Assembly (NCBI RefSeq): GCF_014639075.1
Contig: NZ_BMFS01000007.1
Location: 1-64,000, forward strand
Origin: Glycocaulis albus
GTDB taxonomy: Bacteria > Pseudomonadota > Alphaproteobacteria > Caulobacterales > Maricaulaceae
Reading direction: 5' to 3'
DNA length: 64,000 nucleotides
The notes under the pieces are model-generated. The model saw nothing but the letters and a program-made list of their open reading frames with translations, ran no database searches and had not been told where the DNA came from. Below, piece after piece: positions 1 to 9,179 of the stretch (position 1 is its first letter; every line of letters starts with the position of its first letter). The position numbers and the translations under genes are program-made.

Positions 1-64
1 TCCTCATCAGGCTCAACGCCATGCTCAGAGATCAAACGACATACAAACCCGCCTGAAACAGTTG

Positions 65-88
65 CCGGCTCGGGGACCGGGACCCCGG
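65..88. repeat. GC-rich inverted repeat, divergent copy (family member D)
   Basis: Its core CCGGCTCGGGGACCGGGACC (65-84) differs by one internal base from the matching part of the copies at 32569, 32720 and 12925. It lies just downstream of the queA stop codon. The remainder of the first 111 bases shows no gene I can support. Confidence 0.6.
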
Positions 89-111
89 TTGGGGGGGCAG
101 GGAGCAGCCCC

Positions 112-1176
112 TCACCCCCGCTCGATGAGGCACGCATCGCCATAGGAGAAGAAGCGGTAGCCTAGCGCAATCGCGTGCGCATAGGCGCCCTGCATCACAT
201 CCAGCCCCGCCAGCGCGCTGACCAGCATGAAGAGTGTGGACTTGGGCAGGTGGAAATTGGTCAGCAGCGCGTCCGTCACGCGAAACCGATAGCCCGGCGT
301 GATGAAGATGGCCGTCTCGGCGCTGCCCGCTCTCACCCGGCCCTCATTGTCCGCCGCACTCTCCAGCGTCCGCAGCGCCGTGGTGCCCACCGGGATGATG
401 CGGCGGCGCTCGGCTCTGGCCGCATTGATCGCCGCGGCGGCCTCCCCGCCGATCTCATACCATTCGGCATGCATGCGATGGTCAGATACGTTTTCAGTTT
501 TAACCGGCAGGAAGGTGCCCGCGCCGACATGAAGGGTGAGCTGCGTGGTGGCGACGCCACGCGCCGCCAGCGCCGCAAACAGCCGCTCGGTGAAATGAAG
601 GCCCGCCGTCGGCGCAGCGACCGAGCCCTTGCGGGCGGGATCGGAAAACAGGGTCTGGTAGTCGGCGCGGTCCTCGGCGTCTGCCGCCCGCTTCGAGGCG
701 ATATAGGGCGGCAGGGGCGGATTGCCGGCCGCTTCAAGCGCCAAATCAAGGTCTGCCCCTGACGCATTGAATTGCATGGCAATATCTCCGCCATCAGCCT
801 TTTCCGTGACAACGGCAGACAGGCCTTCGGGGAAATGGATCGTGTCGCCCGCTCGCAGGCGCTTGGCGGGCCGGGCAAAGGCGCGCCAGCTGTCCTCGCC
901 GGTACGGGTATGCAGGTTAAGATCGATGCGGGCCGGTCCTCCGCCGCCCTGCTCACGCGCAGGCCGCTCCCCGGTCAGGGCTGCCGGGATGACGCTGGTA
1001 TTGTTCAGCACCAGAAGATCGCCGGGCTGCAACAGCGCCGGCAGGTCCAGCATGGTGTGATCGCCCAGCGCCCCGCCCTGGCCCACATGCAAGAGGCGCG
1101 CGCTGTCCCTCGGCCGGGCGGGCCGAAGTGCAATGCGGTCTTCGGGCAGGTGGAAGTCAAAGTCTGAGAGTTTCAT
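112..1176 (-). CDS. queA: S-adenosylmethionine:tRNA ribosyltransferase-isomerase (QueA)
   Basis: QueA transfers and isomerises the ribosyl part of S-adenosylmethionine onto 7-aminomethyl-7-deazaguanine in tRNA to give epoxyqueuosine, in the cytoplasm. At 354 residues it has normal family length. Family motifs are visible: LLVLNNTSVIPA near 54-65, GNPPLPPYI near 151, GSVAAPTAGLHFTE near 184-197, LHVGAGTFLPV near 215-225 and TNFHLPKSTL near the C-terminus. A small Gly-rich insert lies near residue 77. The in-frame ATG at 1224 would add 16 residues absent from the family, so the ATG at 1176 (MKLSDFDF) is chosen. It is the last gene of the gyrA-coaD-cyclophilin run, a neighbourhood common in alphaproteobacteria; tgt is not in the window. 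Confidence 0.96.
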   Translation of the reverse strand: MKLSDFDFHLPEDRIALRPARPRDSARLLHVGQGGALGDHTMLDLPALLQPGDLLVLNNTSVIPAALTGERPAREQGGGGPARIDLNLHTRTGEDSWRAFARPAKRLRAGDTIHFPEGLSAVVTEKADGGDIAMQFNASGADLDLALEAAGNPPLPPYIASKRAADAEDRADYQTLFSDPARKGSVAAPTAGLHFTERLFAALAARGVATTQLTLHVGAGTFLPVKTENVSDHRMHAEWYEIGGEAAAAINAARAERRRIIPVGTTALRTLESAADNEGRVRAGSAETAIFITPGYRFRVTDALLTNFHLPKSTLFMLVSALAGLDVMQGAYAHAIALGYRFFSYGDACLIERG

Positions 1177-1245
1177 GGGGGCCGGACTAGCGGCAAATCC
1201 GCGTCCCGCCAAGAGCGCGGACATCGGCCGCCTGCACCCGGCCTG

Positions 1246-2280
1246 CTAGCACGTATTCACATAGCGCCAGTCCTGCTGGCCGGAGTTCTGTGCCTGGATC
1301 GACCGGCGCACCCGGCGCAGGCATTCAAGGCGGGCGCGCGACTGGGCGAAGAACTGCTCCTGACTCTGCCCGCCGCCATGCAGGTTCCAGATACGGGCCA
1401 TGTTCTCTGATTGCGCGCGCAGATTATTGGCCTGTTCAGCCCGGCGCAGATCGGCGCGCAGCTGGGTGCAGTTGGGTCCGCGCAGCGTGCAGTATTCGGC
1501 TACATCGCCCGCCCACATGGCAAAGCTGGACGTGTCCGGCCCGTAGCGGTCGATATGATCGATGAACAGGGCTTGTGAAATATTAGGCGCGATCTGCACC
1601 AGCAGGGTCTGCGCATTGGTGTCGCCCTGCTCTGCAGCGCGTGTCAGCCAGTGAGCCGCCTGAAGATAGTTGCGCTGCGTGCCCAGCCCGAATGTGTACA
1701 TATAACCCAAGGCATACTGGGATTCATGATCGCCAGACCCTGCCGCCAGCTCCATCAGGGGAAGGGCCTCATTGTAATTGTCGGCCTGAAACGCCGCCCA
1801 GGCGGCGGCATGAGTCTGGCTGCCCCGGCCATGCGAGCTGGCGGAGGCTTGCGCCCCGCCCTGCCCGGCTGACGCAACCGCCGTCGAACCGCCACCGGGC
1901 CCGCTCACAGCCAGCTGGTAGCGCCCGAAATCGTTGGCGACATCGTTCTGCACGAAGATCGCCCAGCGTCCGCCATTGCCGGGGATGGTCAGCCGCTCAT
2001 AGCTGAAATCGGCGCCGCCAGCGGAGGCATCGCACCCGCCCTCGCCGGACATGATGAAGACGTCAAATTCGGCGGCCTGAACCGTCACGGTGTAGTTCTG
2101 GCCCGCCTGCGTATCGAGATTGAGGCAGTCGACATAGATGCCGTCATCCATCGGCGCGTTGCGCCGGCTGATCTCGCCAGTGAAAACCTCTCCCGGCTGC
2201 AGCATGGCGCCGGAATACTGCGCCTCAGCCCCGGCCGCGCCCAGCATGATAACGGCGCCTGCAATCACGGTGCGGAACAT
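1246..2280 (-). CDS. secreted protein with Sel1-like repeats
   Basis: A 344-residue exported protein of unknown function. A signal peptide (MFRTVIAGAVIMLGAAGAEA) is followed by an acidic beta-rich region (about 20-115) with paired Cys residues that resembles pre-peptidase C-terminal-like domains, a Gly/Ser/Ala linker, then about two Sel1-type helical repeats (about 150-220; ALGYMYTFGLGTQRNY and the following A-x2-W-x3-AAEQGD unit). The C-terminal part is Arg/Gln-rich with several Cys. The ATG at 2280 follows a strong GGAGGAGG ribosome site and starts the signal peptide; the upstream GTG/ATG-frame extension is not needed. It sits between the cyclophilin and queA with a 200-base gap upstream, so it probably has its own promoter. 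Sel1 repeats usually mediate protein contacts; no enzyme signature is seen. Confidence 0.75.
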   Translation of the reverse strand: MFRTVIAGAVIMLGAAGAEAQYSGAMLQPGEVFTGEISRRNAPMDDGIYVDCLNLDTQAGQNYTVTVQAAEFDVFIMSGEGGCDASAGGADFSYERLTIPGNGGRWAIFVQNDVANDFGRYQLAVSGPGGGSTAVASAGQGGAQASASSHGRGSQTHAAAWAAFQADNYNEALPLMELAAGSGDHESQYALGYMYTFGLGTQRNYLQAAHWLTRAAEQGDTNAQTLLVQIAPNISQALFIDHIDRYGPDTSSFAMWAGDVAEYCTLRGPNCTQLRADLRRAEQANNLRAQSENMARIWNLHGGGQSQEQFFAQSRARLECLRRVRRSIQAQNSGQQDWRYVNTC

Positions 2281-2431
2281 GAGCTCACCTCCTCCAGATT
2301 TCACATCAGGAGTGTGGTGGCTTACGCCAAAGCGGCAACTGACAAGGGCTGTCAGTTTGATCTGTCCAAATGCGTGAAATCCCGGCCTGCATGGCAGAGC
2401 CGGGACCTTGTGCAGGAGAAGCGGACAGAGG

Positions 2432-2461
2432 CCCCGGATACGCGCTTCGCACGTTCCGGGG
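2432..2461 (-). terminator. possible terminator hairpin downstream of the cyclophilin gene
   Basis: Arms CCCCGGA (2432-2438) and TCCGGGG (2455-2461) are perfectly complementary around a 16-base loop, 17 bases beyond the stop codon of the cyclophilin gene at 2478. No T-run follows on the minus strand, so factor-independent termination is uncertain. Confidence 0.3.
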
Positions 2462-2477
2462 TTTCACCGTGAGATAA

Positions 2478-2924
2478 CTACTGAACCGTCGCTTTCACGA
2501 TCTTGCCAGGGTTGCGCGGCGGTTCGCCCCTGGGCAGGGCGTCGACATATTCCATGCCCTCGATCACCTCACCCCAAACGGTGTAGCTGTTGTCGAGATA
2601 GGGCACGGCATCAAGGCAAATGAAGAACTGGCTGTCAGCGGAATCAGGATCATTGGTGCGCGCCATGGACATGGTGCCGCGCACATGCGGCTCGGAGTTG
2701 AACTCCGCCGGGATTTTCTGCCCCGAACCGCCCGTGCCAGTGCCTTTGGGGCACCCGCCTTGTGCGACGAAGCCGTCAATCACCCGGTGAAAGGTGATGC
2801 CATCGTAAAAGCCGCTCTGCGCCAGCTCGGTGATGCGCGCCACGTGCTTGGGGGCGAGGTCGGGGCGGAAACGGATTTTAACGTCACCCCCGGTGTCGAG
2901 GGTGAAGATCAGGGTATCAGCCAA
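2478..2924 (-). CDS. cytoplasmic cyclophilin-type peptidyl-prolyl cis-trans isomerase
   Basis: A single-domain cyclophilin of 148 residues that isomerises Xaa-Pro bonds. Typical motifs are FYDGITFHRVIDGFVAQGG (about 38-56), containing the catalytic Arg of FHRV, and MSMARTNDPDSADSQFFI (about 85-102). There is no signal peptide, so it should be cytoplasmic, unlike its upstream neighbour. The start appears to be TTG at 2924: a GGAG motif lies 9 bases upstream inside the end of the preceding gene (stop at 2930), and no ATG fits the conserved N-terminus. The 5-base gap suggests translational coupling with the exported cyclophilin 2930-3931. Confidence 0.93.
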   Translation of the reverse strand: MADTLIFTLDTGGDVKIRFRPDLAPKHVARITELAQSGFYDGITFHRVIDGFVAQGGCPKGTGTGGSGQKIPAEFNSEPHVRGTMSMARTNDPDSADSQFFICLDAVPYLDNSYTVWGEVIEGMEYVDALPRGEPPRNPGKIVKATVQ

Positions 2925-2929
2925 AACTC

Positions 2930-3931
2930 TTACTCCGTTATGCGGACAGGGATTTCGATGTCGCAGACATCAGGCAGGCGGCCATTATTGGCGGCCTGCA
3001 GGGCTTCAAGATAGACAGCAAAATCGGGCGTGCCGGTATCGAACACCTCGATTGTCAGACGCTCGCTCTCGGGCAGTTCGCTGGCCATGCGCATGGACAT
3101 GATGAAGTCCGGGCGGAAGCCCATCGTCTCGCCCATCGTGCCGACGCGGATGGCGTCGACGGCCTCCTGCCCGGCCCGGACACGTCCCCATACGGTGTAG
3201 ACCGCTTCCAGATGGGCCGGGTTGCCGGTGGTGATGTAAAACTGGCTGCGCGCGGAATTCGGATCGCTGGTGCGCGCCGCTGCCACCGCGCCGCGGCAGT
3301 GCAGAAGCCAGGATTCCACCTGACCGTCCGCCCTTATGCCGGCCTGCGCGATCGGCATGGTGGATGCAGGAAAACCGTTCCAGAAGCCCGCGCGGGCGCG
3401 TGTGCTGGCTTCGCGCGGGTTGATGACCCGGTCCTGAAGCTCGCTGATCCGGATATCGCTATCCAGCCCCCGGCCAATGAGGAACTCGGCCTGCAAGGGC
3501 GGCTTGTCGGTAGCAAGGCCGGGATTGTCAGACGCCCCGCCGCCCTGCGCCATGAAGCCCTCAATGACGCGGTGCCAGACCTTGCCATCATAAAAGCCTT
3601 CTTCCACCAGCTCGCGGATACGCGCGACATGGTTGGGCGCAAATTCCGGTGCCAGCTCCACCCAGATATCGCCATTGCGCGTGGCAATGACCAGAAGCCT
3701 GTCAGCATCGACTGTGCGCCAGGCCGCCTCGGGTGCATTGGCAATGATCTGACGCGCGGCATCGGGACCTTCCGGGATGCCATCACGCGCATAGCGGCCG
3801 CCATCGGCCTCCTGCGTGGTGCTGGCGGCATTCGCGCCGCCGGTATCGGTTGATGCGTCGGCGCAGGCCGTGGCAGCAAGCGCAAAAGCGCTGACACTCG
3901 CCGTCAGCAGGGCGGAAGTCATACGGATCAT
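2930..3931 (-). CDS. exported cyclophilin-type peptidyl-prolyl isomerase, probable lipoprotein, with an insert
   Basis: A 333-residue isomerase for the periplasm or membrane surface. The N-terminus is a lipoprotein-type signal with lipobox LAATAC (Cys about 22), followed by an Ala/Thr/Asp-rich linker. The fold is recognisable from FYDGKVWHRVIEGFMAQGG (about 118-136) and AAARTSDPNSARSQFYIT (about 220-237). Between these lies roughly 60 residues more than in the short paralogue downstream, and a C-terminal extension carries two Cys. The ATG at 3931 overlaps the coaD stop (ATGA), so it is translated with coaD. The TVWGRV segment (about 250) matches TVWGEV of the neighbour, indicating an old tandem duplication. 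Confidence 0.88.
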   Translation of the reverse strand: MIRMTSALLTASVSAFALAATACADASTDTGGANAASTTQEADGGRYARDGIPEGPDAARQIIANAPEAAWRTVDADRLLVIATRNGDIWVELAPEFAPNHVARIRELVEEGFYDGKVWHRVIEGFMAQGGGASDNPGLATDKPPLQAEFLIGRGLDSDIRISELQDRVINPREASTRARAGFWNGFPASTMPIAQAGIRADGQVESWLLHCRGAVAAARTSDPNSARSQFYITTGNPAHLEAVYTVWGRVRAGQEAVDAIRVGTMGETMGFRPDFIMSMRMASELPESERLTIEVFDTGTPDFAVYLEALQAANNGRLPDVCDIEIPVRITE

Positions 3932-4422
3932 TTGGCAAATCTCTCCAGCACGCGCGATTTGATTGCAGGCGGCACGAAGGCGGTGATGTCCCCGCCCAGC
4001 CGCGCGATTTCCTTGACCAGCCGCGAGGCAATCGCCTGGTGGCGCGGATCGGCCATAAGAAACACCGTCTCGATGTCAGGATTGAGGCGCTGGTTCATGC
4101 CCACCATCTGGAACTCGTACTCGAAGTCGGAGACGGCGCGCAGGCCCCGTATGATGGAGCCGGCGCCCACCTCTTCGGCAAAATGCATGAGAAGGCCGGA
4201 AAACGGCCGCACCTCGATCACCGTCTCGCCAGTGTATTCACGCGTCAGGTCCAGCGCCATTTCCACGCGCTCATCAAGCGAGAAGAGCGGCCGCTTGTCC
4301 TCATTGCGGGCAATGCCGATCACCAGCTTGTCGTAAAGCTTTACCGCGCGGCGCACGATATCGATATGGCCGTTCGTCAGCGGATCGAACGTGCCAGGAT
4401 ACAGGGCGACGCGCTCTTTCAT
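3928..4422 (-). CDS. coaD: phosphopantetheine adenylyltransferase (CoaD)
   Basis: CoaD joins 4'-phosphopantetheine to AMP, the penultimate step of coenzyme A synthesis. At 164 residues it has standard length. The nucleotidyltransferase signature is GTFDPLTNGHIDI (about 10-22), with RGLRAVSDFEYEFQM (about 93-107) and the C-terminal IASRLVKEIARLGGD segment. Its ATG shares one base with the gyrA stop (TGATG) and its own stop overlaps the next start (ATGA), so gyrA, coaD and the cyclophilins form one tightly packed unit. Confidence 0.97.
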   Translation of the reverse strand: MKERVALYPGTFDPLTNGHIDIVRRAVKLYDKLVIGIARNEDKRPLFSLDERVEMALDLTREYTGETVIEVRPFSGLLMHFAEEVGAGSIIRGLRAVSDFEYEFQMVGMNQRLNPDIETVFLMADPRHQAIASRLVKEIARLGGDITAFVPPAIKSRVLERFAK

Positions 4423-7280
4423 CAGCTTTCTCCAGACGGCGCGGTATCGGGCCCTGTACCGGCTTCGCCGGTATCGTCGCCGTCTCCGGCTTCCTCGTTC
4501 TTGGCGATGCGCGCAACGGACACCACCTTTTCGTCATTGGCAAGACGGATCAGGCGCACGCCCTTGGTGGCACGGCTGGCAATGCGGACCGAATGCAGCG
4601 GGAAGCGGATGAGCTGGCCACCATCGGTGACAGCCATGACCGTATCGCCTTCCTCGATCAGGAAGCAGGCCGCCAGCGGTTCCGGGAAGCGCTTGTCCTT
4701 GGTCCATACGCCCTGCCCGCCCCGGCTCTGCGGGAAATACTCATAGGAGATGACGCGCTTGCCCATGCCGGACTCCACCACGTTGAGGAGTATCTCCTCG
4801 TGGGCGCGAAGCTCCATATAGCGCACTTCAGACAGGGTGATTTCCTCGCCGTCCTCGTCGCCCTCATCGGCTTCGATCTCGGGCGTATCGATGTCCTCAT
4901 CGCCCTCATTGCGCATTTCGGCGCGGCGGCGTTTCAGGTAGGCGCGGGTTTCAGCCCGGCTGATCTCGACATGATTGAGGATCGCCATGGAGATGGCCGT
5001 ATCGCCCTTCTCCATGCGTATGCCCCGCACGCCGGTGGAGTTGCGGCTGGCAAACACGCGCACATCGGTGACCGGGAAGCGGATCGCCTTGCCGTTGGCG
5101 GTGGCGAGCAGCACGTCCTGCCCCTCATGGCACAGGCGCACATCCAGGATCTGGCCGTCCGCCTCCTCCAGCTTCATGGCAATCTTGCCGTTACGGTTCA
5201 CCTGCACGAAGTCCGACAGCTTGTTGCGCCGGACGGTGCCCGCCGTGGTGGCGAACATCACGTCGAACCGGCTCCATTCGGCCTCATCTTCGGGCAGTGC
5301 CATGATGGAGGTGACGCGCGCGCCTTCGCTCAGCGTCGGCAACAGGTTGGTCAGGAATTTGCCCTTGGTGTTGGGCGCGCCCTGCGGCAGGCGCCAGGTC
5401 TTGGTCTTGTAGACCATGCCGTCCGAGGTAAAGAACAATAGCGGCGCGTGGGTGGAAGCAACAAAGAGCGTGGAGACGAAATCCTCGTCCTTCATCGCCA
5501 TGCCGGCGCGCCCGCGCCCGCCCCGGTTCTGCGCCCGGTAGAGCGAGAGCGGGGTGCGCTTCACATAGCCGCCATGGGTCAGCGTGACGACCATCTCCTC
5601 ACGGGGGATGAGATCTTCATCCTCGATTTCGAAATCACCCTCGACCAGCGCGGAGCGGCGCGGCACACCGAAGCGCTCCTTGGCGTCCAGGAGCTCTGCC
5701 TTGACGATCTCGCGGATACGCACCGGGCTTTTGAGGATATCGAGAAGATCGGCGATCTCGACGGCGAGCTTCTCCGCCTCTGACGAAATCTCGTCACGGC
5801 CGAGCGCGGTCAGACGGTTCAGGCGCAGCTCCAGAATGGCGCGCGCCTGCTCATCGGTCAGATGGATGGTCTGGTTTTCCAGAATGATCGAGCGCGGATC
5901 AGCCACCAGCGCCACCAGCGAGGCAATATCGGCGGCCGGCCAGGCGCGTTCCTTTAGCTGTTCGCGGGCCGTTGCCGGATCGGGCGCGGCACGGATCAGG
6001 CGGATCACCTCATCGATATTGGCTACCGCAATGCCAAGCCCGATCAGGATATGGGCTCGGTCGCGCGCTTTTCTCAGATCGAACTTGGCCCGCCGGGCCG
6101 TCACTTCCTTGCGGAAGGCGATGAAGGTTTCCAGATACGTCTTCAGTCCCGCCAGTTGCGGCTTGCCGCCGATCAGGGCGAGCATGTTGACCCCGAAGGA
6201 GGTCTGCAGCGGGCTCCAGCGGTAAAGCTGGTTCAGGATCACTTCAGCATTGGCATCGCGTTTCAGCTCCACCACGACGCGCATGCCCGACCGGTCGGAC
6301 TCGTCGCGCAGGTCCGAAATGCCCTCAATGCGCTTCTCACGCACCAGCTCGGCGATCTTCTCGATCATCGAGGCCTTGTTCACCTGATAGGGAATCTCGT
6401 GAATGAGGATCGCCTGACGGTCTTTGCGGATTTCCTCGATCGTGGTCTTGCCGCGCACCAGCACCGAGCCGCGCCCGGTCAGAAGCCCGTTGCGCGCGCC
6501 GGTGCGCCCGATGATCTCGCCGCCGGTTGGAAAGTCCGGCGCGGGCACGAATTCCAGCAGGTCCAGATCGGTCAGTTCCGGGTCTTCCAGCAGGGCCACG
6601 GTGGCGTCTACCACCTCGCCCAGATTGTGCGGCGGGATATTGGTCGCCATGCCGACCGCGATACCGCCTGCCCCGTTGACCAGAAGGTTCGGGAAGCGGG
6701 CCGGCAGGACGATCGGCTCTTTTTCCGAGGCGTCATAGTTCTCGCGGTAATCGACCGTTTCCTTGTCGATATCGGCCAGCAGCGCCTCGGCCGGCTTGTC
6801 CATGCGGATTTCGGTGTAACGCATGGCGGCGGGCGGATCGCCGTCGACAGAACCGAAATTGCCCTGGCCGTCGAGGAGCTTGAGGCCCATCGAAAAGTCC
6901 TGCGCCATGCGCGCCAGCGCGTCATAGACGGCCTGGTCGCCGTGCGGGTGGTATTTACCGATCACGTCACCGACGACGCGGGCCGATTTGCGGTATTGCT
7001 TGTCGTGGGTATAGCCCTGCTCGTGCATGGACCAGAGGATGCGCCGGTGGACGGGTTTGAGGCCGTCGCGCGCGTCGGGGATGGCGCGGCTGACGATCAC
7101 GCTCATCGCGTAATCGAGATAGGAGCGGCGCATCTCTTCCTCGATGGCGATCATCGGGCCGCCTTCGGGACGCGGCGGTTCCTGACCGTCCGCTCCGCCG
7201 CCATTCATGCCGTTCCCGCCAGCGCCGGATTCGTCAATATCGATGTCGTCCGGGCCGGGCTCGTTCGGTGTGTCGCTCAA
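4422..7280 (-). CDS. gyrA: DNA gyrase subunit A
   Basis: The A subunit of DNA gyrase cuts and rejoins DNA for negative supercoiling with GyrB. With the TTG start at 7280 (AGGA nine bases upstream) the protein has 952 residues: an acidic Gly-rich leader (about 1-45), the breakage-reunion domain beginning [16 protein letters not shown], catalytic Tyr155 (MRYTE), and a C-terminal beta-pinwheel with a GyrA box variant NRGGRGR; the full pinwheel and the coaD neighbour favour GyrA over ParC. An acidic insert ([20 protein letters not shown], about 830-850) interrupts the pinwheel. At the position of E. coli Ser83 there is Gln116 (GDQAVYD), while the residue equal to Asp87 is kept (Asp120). Alternative starts are ATG at 7208 and ATGs nearer the conserved domain. 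Confidence 0.95.
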   Translation of the reverse strand: MSDTPNEPGPDDIDIDESGAGGNGMNGGGADGQEPPRPEGGPMIAIEEEMRRSYLDYAMSVIVSRAIPDARDGLKPVHRRILWSMHEQGYTHDKQYRKSARVVGDVIGKYHPHGDQAVYDALARMAQDFSMGLKLLDGQGNFGSVDGDPPAAMRYTEIRMDKPAEALLADIDKETVDYRENYDASEKEPIVLPARFPNLLVNGAGGIAVGMATNIPPHNLGEVVDATVALLEDPELTDLDLLEFVPAPDFPTGGEIIGRTGARNGLLTGRGSVLVRGKTTIEEIRKDRQAILIHEIPYQVNKASMIEKIAELVREKRIEGISDLRDESDRSGMRVVVELKRDANAEVILNQLYRWSPLQTSFGVNMLALIGGKPQLAGLKTYLETFIAFRKEVTARRAKFDLRKARDRAHILIGLGIAVANIDEVIRLIRAAPDPATAREQLKERAWPAADIASLVALVADPRSIILENQTIHLTDEQARAILELRLNRLTALGRDEISSEAEKLAVEIADLLDILKSPVRIREIVKAELLDAKERFGVPRRSALVEGDFEIEDEDLIPREEMVVTLTHGGYVKRTPLSLYRAQNRGGRGRAGMAMKDEDFVSTLFVASTHAPLLFFTSDGMVYKTKTWRLPQGAPNTKGKFLTNLLPTLSEGARVTSIMALPEDEAEWSRFDVMFATTAGTVRRNKLSDFVQVNRNGKIAMKLEEADGQILDVRLCHEGQDVLLATANGKAIRFPVTDVRVFASRNSTGVRGIRMEKGDTAISMAILNHVEISRAETRAYLKRRRAEMRNEGDEDIDTPEIEADEGDEDGEEITLSEVRYMELRAHEEILLNVVESGMGKRVISYEYFPQSRGGQGVWTKDKRFPEPLAACFLIEEGDTVMAVTDGGQLIRFPLHSVRIASRATKGVRLIRLANDEKVVSVARIAKNEEAGDGDDTGEAGTGPDTAPSGES

Positions 7281-7660
7281 GCGTATCTGTCCTGTAGTCT
7301 GGCGGGCACAAGGGCGCCTCGCGAAGAATGGGTGCTGACAGCCGGAATCACGTGCCGGCAAAGCTGGAAAAGGGTGTACCAAGCCCCAGCCACAGGGGCA
7401 AACGATGAGGTGTTGTTGGGGGGTGCCTTTCCAGCTTCCCCTCACGTCGTCATTCCAGAAGCGGCGCAGCCGCTATCTGGAACCCAGCGCTAGTCTTATC
7501 TCTGGGTTCCGGGTGTCGCTGCGCTCCCCCGGAATGACGAGGGAGAGGCGATGAGCAAGGTGGGAACACCGCCTAACGATAGCGTGACCGGCGCCGGGTC
7601 TTTGTGGAACCGCCATCGCCCCGGTGCTAGCCTGTTGAAAGGCAAAGGGAGGCTGTAGCT
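7281..7660. other. 380-base intergenic region between gyrA and the Kelch gene
   Basis: It must hold the divergent promoters of gyrA and the Kelch-protein gene. Its main feature is the long inverted repeat at 7447-7540, listed separately. No open frame with coding character or RNA gene was recognised. A GGGAGG ribosome site lies about 10 bases before the ATG at 7661. Confidence 0.6.
7447..7540. repeat. long imperfect inverted repeat
   Basis: Outer arms TCGTCATTCC (7447-7456) and GGAATGACGA (7531-7540) are perfectly complementary. Inner arms GGAACCCAG (7479-7487) and CTGGGTTCC (7502-7510) are also perfect, leaving a 14-base loop. A further small hairpin, AGCGGC/GCCGCT, lies in the left half. 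The structure looks like a short dispersed palindromic repeat; a diverged relative is at 32622-32682. Confidence 0.7.
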
Positions 7661-8701
7661 ATGAAACTCACACGCAGGGCGGCAACGCTTGGACTGGCAG
7701 CAGGCACGGGCGCGCTGGCCAGCGGTATGAGTTTCGCGCGGAGGGACGAGACGCGCTGGAGCAACGCGCCGGACCTGCCTTTCCCGGTGCAGGAAATCTA
7801 CCCGGCCCTGCTGGACGGCACGCTCTATGTGATTGGCGGGTTTGCTACAGGGATCTCGGAGCGTCCGCTGGATATTTCAGACCGCGCGCTGGCGCTCACC
7901 CCCGGCGTCGATGGGAGCTGGCGCGAGATGCCGCGCTTGCCCGTGCCCACCCATCATCCGCAATGCGTCGGCCTTGATGGCACGCTTTACGCGATTGGCG
8001 GCTACACGGCGGAAAATGGCGGCGCCTGGTCCAACACCTCGCGCGTGTGGACGCTGCGCCCCGGCGAGGATGACGACTGGCGCGAAGGCCCGGCCCTGCC
8101 CGGCCCGTGGTCTGAAAACGTCGCGGCGGCGCTGGATGGCCGTATCCACGTGCTGACCGGGCGCAGGCCGTCCGGCGCAGAAAATTCGGAATGGACCCAC
8201 CAGTCAGACGTGACGGCGCACCTGGTGCTGGACCCGGCCGAGGGGAGCTGGACGGCGCTGGCGCCCTCGCCCAGCGCGCGCAATTCAGCCGCAGCCGCCG
8301 TGATGAACGGGCTAATTCATGTCGTCGCAGGCCGCACCGTCTCTGGCGGCAACACGCCCGTGCACGAGGTCTACGACCCGGCCAGCAATAGCTGGACCAT
8401 GGCCGCGCCCCTGCCCCAGCCATCACGCGGTCCGCGCGGCTCTGGCGGGCTGGCAGCGGCGAGCGTGGGCGACACGCTCTACGTGTTTGGCGGGGAATGG
8501 TTCGAGGATGGCGGCGGCGTCTATGAGGAGGTCTGGGCGTGGCGTGCGGAAACCGACGCCTGGGAAGCGGTCAGCACCATGCCCACGCCCCGCCACGGCC
8601 TTGGCGCGCACGCGCTGGATGGCGCGATCTACACCATTGGCGGAGCCGCCCAGCGCGGCGCGGTGGATACCAGCGCGAAGGTGGAAGTCTTCAGGCCGTG
8701 A
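7661..8701 (+). CDS. Kelch-repeat beta-propeller protein with Tat-type signal
   Basis: A 346-residue protein made of about five to six Kelch blades, each with a GTLYVIGG-type strand (IGG near 57, 111 and 330; VFGG near 275) and a spaced Trp (for example SNSWTMAAPLP). The N-terminus has a twin-arginine pattern, TRRAATLGLAAG, with a hydrophobic stretch, so a folded protein is probably exported by Tat. No catalytic residues can be named; Kelch propellers bind proteins or sugars, and some are oxidases or sialate mutarotases. GGGAGG about ten bases upstream supports the ATG. It ends 7 bases before the convergent TM2 gene. Confidence 0.85.
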   Translation: MKLTRRAATLGLAAGTGALASGMSFARRDETRWSNAPDLPFPVQEIYPALLDGTLYVIGGFATGISERPLDISDRALALTPGVDGSWREMPRLPVPTHHPQCVGLDGTLYAIGGYTAENGGAWSNTSRVWTLRPGEDDDWREGPALPGPWSENVAAALDGRIHVLTGRRPSGAENSEWTHQSDVTAHLVLDPAEGSWTALAPSPSARNSAAAAVMNGLIHVVAGRTVSGGNTPVHEVYDPASNSWTMAAPLPQPSRGPRGSGGLAAASVGDTLYVFGGEWFEDGGGVYEEVWAWRAETDAWEAVSTMPTPRHGLGAHALDGAIYTIGGAAQRGAVDTSAKVEVFRP

Positions 8702-8708
8702 CCGGCTC

Positions 8709-9089
8709 CTAAGACGCCGCAGGCGGCGGGGGTTCGGAAGATGCGGGCGCCGGTGCCGAAGCCGGTGCGCTGCTCCGGTTCGAGAAGGAATCGCGCAGCT
8801 GGCGCGCATACTCGATATTCTTCTGGCGTGTCCGGCCGCCGATCAGGAAATAGTCGATCAGCACCCACAGGCCGAACCCGCCAAACGTGATGAGCTTGAG
8901 CACGCCGGCGAGGATGTCGCCGACCAGAAACCGGTCAATGCCCAGAAAGCCCAGCCAGACATTGAAACCGTAGAGCAGGACCGGGTTTTTCTCCGAGGCC
9001 TGAAAGGCGGAGATGAAGCCCGGCCGGTTGGCCTCGGGCAATGACCCGACAATGGTCAGGAGTTCGGCTGTGTAGCTTTGGCGATTCAT
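8709..9089 (-). CDS. TM2-domain membrane protein
   Basis: A 126-residue protein with a TM2 domain: two transmembrane helices around a short turn containing an Asp-Arg motif (GFLGIDRFLVGDILAGVLKL, about 47-66, then GFGLWVLIDYFLIGG, about 71-85). The N-terminal 35 residues are soluble and the C-terminus is Pro/Ala/Ser-rich. The role of bacterial TM2 proteins is not established. It is convergent with the Kelch gene and lies downstream of ssb with a 90-base gap. Confidence 0.85.
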   Translation of the reverse strand: MNRQSYTAELLTIVGSLPEANRPGFISAFQASEKNPVLLYGFNVWLGFLGIDRFLVGDILAGVLKLITFGGFGLWVLIDYFLIGGRTRQKNIEYARQLRDSFSNRSSAPASAPAPASSEPPPPAAS

Positions 9090-9179
9090 GGTGGTCCCCG
9101 CTCAATAAAAATCCCGGGAACACCATGGCGCGCAGCGCGACGGCCTGTAAAGCGGATATGGGCTGCGCCCCGGCTATCC

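Noticed and set aside
4301-4543. Short antisense frames opposite coaD/gyrA
   Set aside because: They are shadows of the real genes; GC-rich DNA with high third-position GC creates long open frames on the other strand.
6051-7493. 480-codon plus-strand frame opposite gyrA
   Set aside because: No recognisable domain; explained by codon bias of gyrA.
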